The notes under the pieces were generated by a model, which made no database searches, was not told the origin of the DNA, and saw nothing but the letters and a program-made list of their open reading frames with translations. Below, one piece after another: positions 5,338 to 9,593 of a DNA stretch of 9,593 nucleotides. Each line of letters opens with the position of its first letter. Position 1 is the stretch's first letter. Source of the DNA: Oscillospiraceae bacterium (GTDB taxonomy: Bacteria > Bacillota_A > Clostridia > Oscillospirales > Oscillospiraceae); NCBI GenBank assembly GCA_017455225.1, contig JAFTBL010000183.1, positions 1-9,593 on the forward strand, read 5' to 3'. The position numbers were made by a program, and so were the translations under genes.

Positions 5338-6717
5338 ATGTTCAAAAGATTCACCAACGGCTGCGTTCGCGTAGTCAACCGGTGGCTGCCGGACGCCTTT
5401 TTGTTCGCAGTCATCCTGACCATCGTCGTGTTCATCGGCGCGCTGGCTGCCACGGGTCTGCCCGTGTTCACCGCCGCCAAGACCGAGGATGGCAAGCCCA
5501 TGCTGGACCTGATCAGCGCGTGGGGCAACTCCAACGGCTTCTGGAGCCTGCTGAGCTTCTCCATGCAGATGGCTCTGGTGCTGGTGCTGGGCTCTGCCTG
5601 TGCCTCCGCCAAGCCCTTTAAGGCGCTGCTGCGCTGGCTGGCCGGTCTGTGCAAGAACAACATGCACGCCATCGTGGTCACCACCTTCGTTTCCACCATC
5701 TGCTGCTGGCTGAACTGGGGCTTCGGCCTGGTCATCGGTGCTCTGCTGGCCAAAGAGGTCGTGCGCCGCGTGCCCACCGTGGACTATCCCCTGCTGATCG
5801 CCTCCGCCTACTCCGGCTTCGTGGTATGGCACGCCGGTCTGTCCGGCTCCATCCCCCTGGATCTGGTGGCCGGCAAGACCTTCGGTGAGGTTACCTATCA
5901 GGCTGCCATCGGCGAGACCATCATGCACCCCGTGAACCTGATCATGTGCGGCGTCATCCTGGTCGCCATGCCCTTCATCAACTACGCCATGCACCCCAAC
6001 AAGGATCGCACCATCACCGTCGATCCTGTCCTGCTGGCTGACGAGGAAGAGCGCAAGTACGAGATCAAGACGCCCGCCGATCGGATCGAGCACTCCAAGA
6101 TCCTGTGGGCCATTCTGGTGGTCATGGGTCTTGCCTACATCGTCCACTACTTCTTCATCGAGAAGGGCTCTCTGGGCCTGAACATCGTGAACTTCATCTT
6201 CCTGTTCCTGGGCATCCTGCTCCACGGCGACCTGCGTCGCTACGTGGACGCCATTGCCGACGCTGCCGGCGGTGCCGCGGGCGTGCTGCTGCAGTTCCCC
6301 TTCTACGCCGGCATCATGGGTCTGATGATCGCCAAGAACGCCGAGGGCGTGTCTCTGGCGGGCGTCATCTCCCAGTTCTTTGTCAACATCTCCAACGCCA
6401 TCACCTTCCCGATGCTCAGCTTCCTGGCGGCCGGTATCGTGAACTTCTTCGTCCCCTCCGGCGGCGGTCAGTGGGCCGTGCAGGGTCCCATCATGATGCC
6501 TGCCGGCGCCGAGCTGGGTATCCCCGCCGGCCGCACCGCCATGGCGGTGGCTTGGGGCGACCAGTGGACCAACATGATCCAGCCGTTCTGGGCGCTGCCT
6601 GCTCTGGGTATTGCCAAGCTGTCCGCCCGCGACGTTATGGGTTATCTGGTCGTGGTGCTGCTGTTCACCGGCGTGGTGGCCTGCCTTGGCTTCCTCGCTT
6701 GGGGTCTGTGGTTCTGA
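5338..6717 (+). CDS. atoE: AtoE-family short-chain fatty acid transporter
   Basis: 459-residue polytopic inner-membrane permease of the SCFA_trans/AtoE family, expected to carry short-chain acids such as acetoacetate, butyrate or crotonate. Family signatures seen: the N-terminus FKRFTNGCVRVVNRWLPDAF (residues 2-21), LNWGFGLVIGALLAKE (125-140), AYSGFVVWHAGLSGSIPLDL (157-176), FFVPSGGGQWAVQGPIMMPA (370-389) and AVAWGDQWTNMIQPFWALPA (403-422). E. coli AtoE is about 440 residues, so this is full length. The ATG at 5338 matches the family's usual beginning; GTG 5308 is an alternative with a better ribosome binding site. The gene is monocistronic, with its own promoter and terminator, unlike E. coli, where atoE lies in an operon with CoA-transferase and thiolase genes. 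Direction of transport and the true substrate cannot be read from sequence. In a fermenter it may take up or release butyrate-pathway acids. Confidence 0.93.
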   Translation: MFKRFTNGCVRVVNRWLPDAFLFAVILTIVVFIGALAATGLPVFTAAKTEDGKPMLDLISAWGNSNGFWSLLSFSMQMALVLVLGSACASAKPFKALLRWLAGLCKNNMHAIVVTTFVSTICCWLNWGFGLVIGALLAKEVVRRVPTVDYPLLIASAYSGFVVWHAGLSGSIPLDLVAGKTFGEVTYQAAIGETIMHPVNLIMCGVILVAMPFINYAMHPNKDRTITVDPVLLADEEERKYEIKTPADRIEHSKILWAILVVMGLAYIVHYFFIEKGSLGLNIVNFIFLFLGILLHGDLRRYVDAIADAAGGAAGVLLQFPFYAGIMGLMIAKNAEGVSLAGVISQFFVNISNAITFPMLSFLAAGIVNFFVPSGGGQWAVQGPIMMPAGAELGIPAGRTAMAVAWGDQWTNMIQPFWALPALGIAKLSARDVMGYLVVVLLFTGVVACLGFLAWGLWF

Positions 6718-6731
6718 GCCTGACTTCCATC

Positions 6732-6764
6732 AAAAAAGAGACCGCGTCTGCGGTCTCTTTTTTT
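6732..6764 (+). terminator. Rho-independent terminator after atoE
   Basis: An A-run (6732-6737) precedes GAGACCGC (6738-6745), loop GTCT, then GCGGTCTC (6750-6757) and seven T (6758-6764). The perfect 8-bp stem can be extended by A-T pairs. It starts 14 nt after the atoE TGA stop. Confidence 0.95.
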
Positions 6765-6789
6765 GTGCCCGCGTCGCGGAAGAACGCTC

Positions 6790-6818
6790 TTTACGCACTG
6801 CGGCCTTTGTGCTATAAT
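6790..6818 (+). promoter_or_regulatory. Predicted sigma-A-type promoter of recJ with extended -10
   Basis: A perfect TATAAT (6813-6818) is preceded by TGC (6810-6812), an extended -10 element. A weak -35, TTTACG (6790-6795), sits 17 bp upstream. The start point would be near 6825, about 58 nt before the recJ ATG. It probably drives recJ and the downstream rel gene together. Confidence 0.7.
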
Positions 6819-6882
6819 CAATCATTATTAAAGTTATCGTGGGATGATGTTTCCCGTCGTAACGCCGGAGGAGGTGAGCGGT

Positions 6883-8985
6883 ATGAAATTCCAGCGCTGG
6901 ACGCTGGGCGCGGCAGCGCCGGAGGCGGTGCAGTCGCTGCAGGATGCTGGTTACGGCGCGCTGGTGTCCCGTGTGCTGGCCCACCGGGGCATCACCGATC
7001 CGGCGGAGGCTGCGGAATTTCTGCTGTGCGGCCACCGGCTCACCTGCTCGCCGCTGCTGATGGCAGACATGGACAAGGCGGTAGCGCGGATCGACCGGGC
7101 GCTGGCAGCGGGTGAGCGCATCGCCGTATACGGCGACTATGATGTGGACGGCATCACTGCCACCGTGATCCTGGTGGACTATCTCCGCAGCCGCGGCGCC
7201 GACGTGACCTACTATATCCCCCGCCGCATTGAGGACGGCTACGGCCTCAGCGCCGACGCCATCGGCACACTCCGCGACCATGGCGTATCGCTGCTGATCA
7301 CCGTGGACTGCGGCATCACCGGCGTGACGGAGGCCGACGCGGCCCGGGCGCTGGGCATGGACGTGGTGATCACCGACCATCACGAGTGCAAGGACACGCT
7401 CCCCGCCGCCGTGGCGGTGGTGGATCCCCACCGGCCCGACTGCCCCTATCCCTTCAAGCATCTGGCCGGCTGCGGCGTGGCGCTGAAGCTGGTGCTGGCG
7501 CTGGGCGGCCCAGACAGGGAGGAGGCGCTCTTTTCCCGCTACTGCACCCTGTGCGCCATCGGCACGGTGGCGGACGTGATGCAGATGTCCGGAGAGAATC
7601 GCGTTATTGTCTCCCGCGGGCTGGACGCCATCGGCCACTCCGACTTTCTGGGGCTCCACGCCCTGCTGGAGGAAACGGGGCTTGCCGGCAAGCCCATAAC
7701 CTCCACCCAGATCGGCTACATCCTCTGCCCCCGCATCAACGCCGCCGGACGGATGGGCGCGGCAGACATCGCCGCAGAGCTGCTGCTGTGCCCCGACGCG
7801 CTCCGCGCCGGCGAGCTGGCCCGCCGGCTGTGTGCCCTGAACCGGGAGCGGCAGGCGGTGGAGCAGGAGATCTTCTCTCAGGCACTGGAAATGATCGACG
7901 CCCTGCCGGAGAGTCAACGCAGCGCGCTGGTGCTGTCCTCCGCCACGTGGCATCAGGGCGTGGTGGGCATCGTGGCCTCCCGTCTGTGCGAAAAATTCTC
8001 CTGTCCCAGCTTCATGATCCACCTCAACGGCGGCGTGGGCAAGGGCTCCTGCCGCAGCTGGGGCGGCTTCAACCTGTTTGCCGCGCTGGAGGACTGTGGC
8101 GATCTGCTGCTGGACTTCGGCGGCCACGAGCTGGCGGCCGGCTTCACCATTGCCGAGGAAAACATCCCCGCCTTCCGGGAGCGGATGAACCGCTGCGCCC
8201 GGGCCTATCGGGGCGATCACACGCCCATCTCCACGCTGGATGTGGACGTGGCGCTGCCGGATGCGGCGGAGCTGACGCTGGCGGAGGCGGAGGCGCTGGA
8301 GGCGCTGGAGCCCTACGGCTCCGGCAACGAGCGCCCTGTGTTCTGCCTCAGCGGCGTCACGCTGGAGCGTGCACAGAACGTTGGGCAAAACCGCCACTTG
8401 AAGCTGCAGCTGAACGCCGGCGGCACAGTGCTGGACGGCATTTTCTTTTCCGCCACCGCCGAAAGCTGCGGCTGTGCCCCCGGCAGCCGGGTGGACGTGG
8501 CGTTCAACGTGCAGATCAACGAATTCCGGGGCCTTCGCTCCGTGCAGCTGCAGGTGGTGGATCTGCGCCCGTCCCTGTGCCCCACGCCCCGGGAAGCGGA
8601 GGCGCTGGCTCTGCTGGAGGACTTCTTGTCCGGCCGGCCTCTCCCGCCGGGCGCGGCGGAGCGGCTTCTGCCGGAGCGGCAGCAATTCGTGCGCCTGTGG
8701 CGCGCGCTGGAGCGGCGCGTGCCGCCGGAGGGCCTGACAACGCCCTGCCTGCCGCTGCTGCGGGCGCTGGCGGCCTCGCCGGGCGGGCCGGAGCCGTTTC
8801 TGCGCACGGCCCTGTGCCTTTCGGTCTTCCGTGAGCAAACGCTTCTGGAGCAGCGCCGACAGGGCGACGACGTATATCTGCGGCTGTGCGCCGCCGGGAA
8901 AAAGGTGGATCTGGACAGCGCACCGTTGCTGCTGCGGCTGCGCAGGGCGCTGGCCGGGGAGCAGAAAGGGGGGCGTGCCGTATGA
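6883..8985 (+). CDS. recJ: RecJ single-stranded-DNA-specific 5'-3' exonuclease
   Basis: 700-residue DHH/DHHA1 phosphoesterase that degrades single-stranded DNA from the 5' end in recombinational and mismatch repair. Metal-binding motifs are complete: GDYDVDG (84-90; Asp85, 87, 89), VDCG (141-144), TDHH (164-167), DPH (181-183) and GTVAD (227-231). NAAGRMG (286-292) follows. The DHHA1 part shows WHQGVVGIVASR (356-367) and DFGGHELAAGF (411-421), and an OB-fold region runs from about 455 to 560. Beyond it is a leucine/arginine-rich extension of about 135 residues that I cannot assign. Length lies between the E. coli (577) and B. subtilis (786) proteins. The ATG at 6883 has AGGAGGTG (6869-6876) 6 nt upstream; an in-frame ATG at 6844 is less likely. 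The stop overlaps the next gene by 4 nt. Confidence 0.96.
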   Translation: MKFQRWTLGAAAPEAVQSLQDAGYGALVSRVLAHRGITDPAEAAEFLLCGHRLTCSPLLMADMDKAVARIDRALAAGERIAVYGDYDVDGITATVILVDYLRSRGADVTYYIPRRIEDGYGLSADAIGTLRDHGVSLLITVDCGITGVTEADAARALGMDVVITDHHECKDTLPAAVAVVDPHRPDCPYPFKHLAGCGVALKLVLALGGPDREEALFSRYCTLCAIGTVADVMQMSGENRVIVSRGLDAIGHSDFLGLHALLEETGLAGKPITSTQIGYILCPRINAAGRMGAADIAAELLLCPDALRAGELARRLCALNRERQAVEQEIFSQALEMIDALPESQRSALVLSSATWHQGVVGIVASRLCEKFSCPSFMIHLNGGVGKGSCRSWGGFNLFAALEDCGDLLLDFGGHELAAGFTIAEENIPAFRERMNRCARAYRGDHTPISTLDVDVALPDAAELTLAEAEALEALEPYGSGNERPVFCLSGVTLERAQNVGQNRHLKLQLNAGGTVLDGIFFSATAESCGCAPGSRVDVAFNVQINEFRGLRSVQLQVVDLRPSLCPTPREAEALALLEDFLSGRPLPPGAAERLLPERQQFVRLWRALERRVPPEGLTTPCLPLLRALAASPGGPEPFLRTALCLSVFREQTLLEQRRQGDDVYLRLCAAGKKVDLDSAPLLLRLRRALAGEQKGGRAV

Positions 8986-9593
8986 CGCTGCAGGAACAGT
9001 ATCAGCATCTGGAGGACACCGTCCGCGCCTACAATCCGGGCGCCAACTTCGCCCAGATCCGCGCCGCCTACGACTTTGCCGCCGCCGCCCATGAGGGGCA
9101 GCTGCGCAAGGACGGCTCCCCCTTCATCACCCACCCGCTGGCGGTGGCGCAGATCGTGGCGGAGGAGCTGCATCTGGACAGCGAGTCCATCGTGGCGGCT
9201 CTGCTGCACGACGTCATCGAGGACACCTCCGCCACCCACGCGGACGTGGCCCGGATCTTTTCCCCCACGGTGGCGGATCTGGTGGAGGGCGTCAGCAAGC
9301 TGACCCGCGTCCACTATACCTCCAAGGAAGAGGAGCAGATGGAGAATCTGCGCAAGATGCTCATGGCCATGGCCAAGGACATCCGGGTGATCCTCGTCAA
9401 GATCTCCGACCGGCTGCACAACATGCGCACCATGGAGTATCAAACGCCGGAGAAGCAGAAGCAGAAATCCTTTGAGACCATGGAGATCTACGCCCCCATC
9501 GCCCACCGTCTGGGCATGCAGAAGATGAAGTGGGAGTTGGAGGACCTGAGCCTGAAGTACCTGGACCCCGTGGGCTATCAGGAGATCATCGAC
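8982..9593 (+). CDS. relA: RelA/SpoT-family (p)ppGpp synthetase/hydrolase, N-terminal part (cut by window edge)
   Basis: The first 204 codons of a bifunctional Rel enzyme, which makes and degrades the alarmone (p)ppGpp in the stringent response. The window covers the HD hydrolase domain, and its active-site set is intact: Arg42, THP with His51, HDVIED (76-81), and ISDRLHNMRT (141-150) with Asp143 and Asn147. The conserved ETMEIYAPIAHRLGM (165-179) follows. Retained hydrolase residues suggest a Rel/SpoT-like rather than RelA-only enzyme. The synthetase and regulatory (TGS, ACT) domains would lie beyond the right edge. The ATG at 8982 overlaps the recJ stop in an ATGA arrangement, so translation is probably coupled and the genes co-transcribed. 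In B. subtilis apt lies between recJ and relA; here it is absent. The symbol rel would serve equally well. Confidence 0.95.
   Translation, partial: MTLQEQYQHLEDTVRAYNPGANFAQIRAAYDFAAAAHEGQLRKDGSPFITHPLAVAQIVAEELHLDSESIVAALLHDVIEDTSATHADVARIFSPTVADLVEGVSKLTRVHYTSKEEEQMENLRKMLMAMAKDIRVILVKISDRLHNMRTMEYQTPEKQKQKSFETMEIYAPIAHRLGMQKMKWELEDLSLKYLDPVGYQEIID

Noticed and set aside
7386..8834. 482-codon plus-strand open frame inside recJ
   Set aside because: It is a shifted frame of recJ rich in Arg, Gly and Ala; the recJ frame holds every DHH and DHHA1 motif without interruption.
6730..8838. 702-codon open frame on the minus strand across recJ
   Set aside because: It is antisense to recJ, whose motifs and start signals are unmistakable. 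Its translation is low-complexity, rich in Gln, Arg, Ala, Gly and His, as expected of the complement of G+C-rich coding DNA.
8313..9506. 397-codon minus-strand open frame across the end of recJ and the start of rel
   Set aside because: The opposite strand contains the intact Rel HD domain and the recJ-rel overlap, so this is an antisense shadow.

Overview
This G+C-rich, bacterial, gene-dense window looks like chromosome of an anaerobic Clostridia member. A butyrate-producing Oscillospiraceae-type genome is my inference, from the rnfC-D-G-E-A gene order, a DUF975 membrane protein, an AtoE-type short-chain fatty acid permease and a RecJ/Rel pair, all with strong AGGAGG-type ribosome binding sites. 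There are no rRNA, tRNA, CRISPR, insertion-sequence or phage signals.

Left part (1-4060, minus strand): an Rnf operon in the order rnfC, rnfD, rnfG, rnfE, rnfA. rnfA is cut by the left edge and rnfB would be expected beyond it. Rnf is a membrane ferredoxin:NAD+ oxidoreductase coupled to Na+ or H+ export. The genes are nearly contiguous (3-nt gaps or a 4-nt overlap; 19 nt between rnfG and rnfE), and the lysine/glutamate/alanine-rich tails of several subunits double as the ribosome binding site of the next gene. The standout feature is rnfG: an in-frame amber codon at 1254-1256 (codon 133 of 193) separates the membrane anchor and first half from the second half that carries the FMN-attachment threonine. 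Reading frame and family resemblance continue on both sides, so this is a single-base nonsense change, a sequence error or a readthrough site.

Middle (4061-6764): a 214-bp divergent intergenic region has a promoter-like site for rnf on the minus strand and one for a DUF975 integral membrane protein on the plus strand. The latter gene ends in TAG and is followed by a strong terminator. A 310-bp intergenic region then holds a perfect 8-bp inverted repeat, a promoter-like site and two competing starts for an AtoE-family short-chain fatty acid transporter, which has its own terminator.

Right part (6765-9593): recJ, a 700-residue single-strand-specific DNA exonuclease with a clear extended -10 promoter, overlaps by 4 nt the start of a RelA/SpoT-family (p)ppGpp synthetase/hydrolase gene that runs off the right edge. 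The apt gene that sits between recJ and relA in Bacillus subtilis is absent here.

Most of this is ordinary core energy-conservation, transport and stress-response coding. I do not see a new multi-gene system. The points worth a second look are the interrupted rnfG and the small regulatory architecture upstream of atoE and rnfC.
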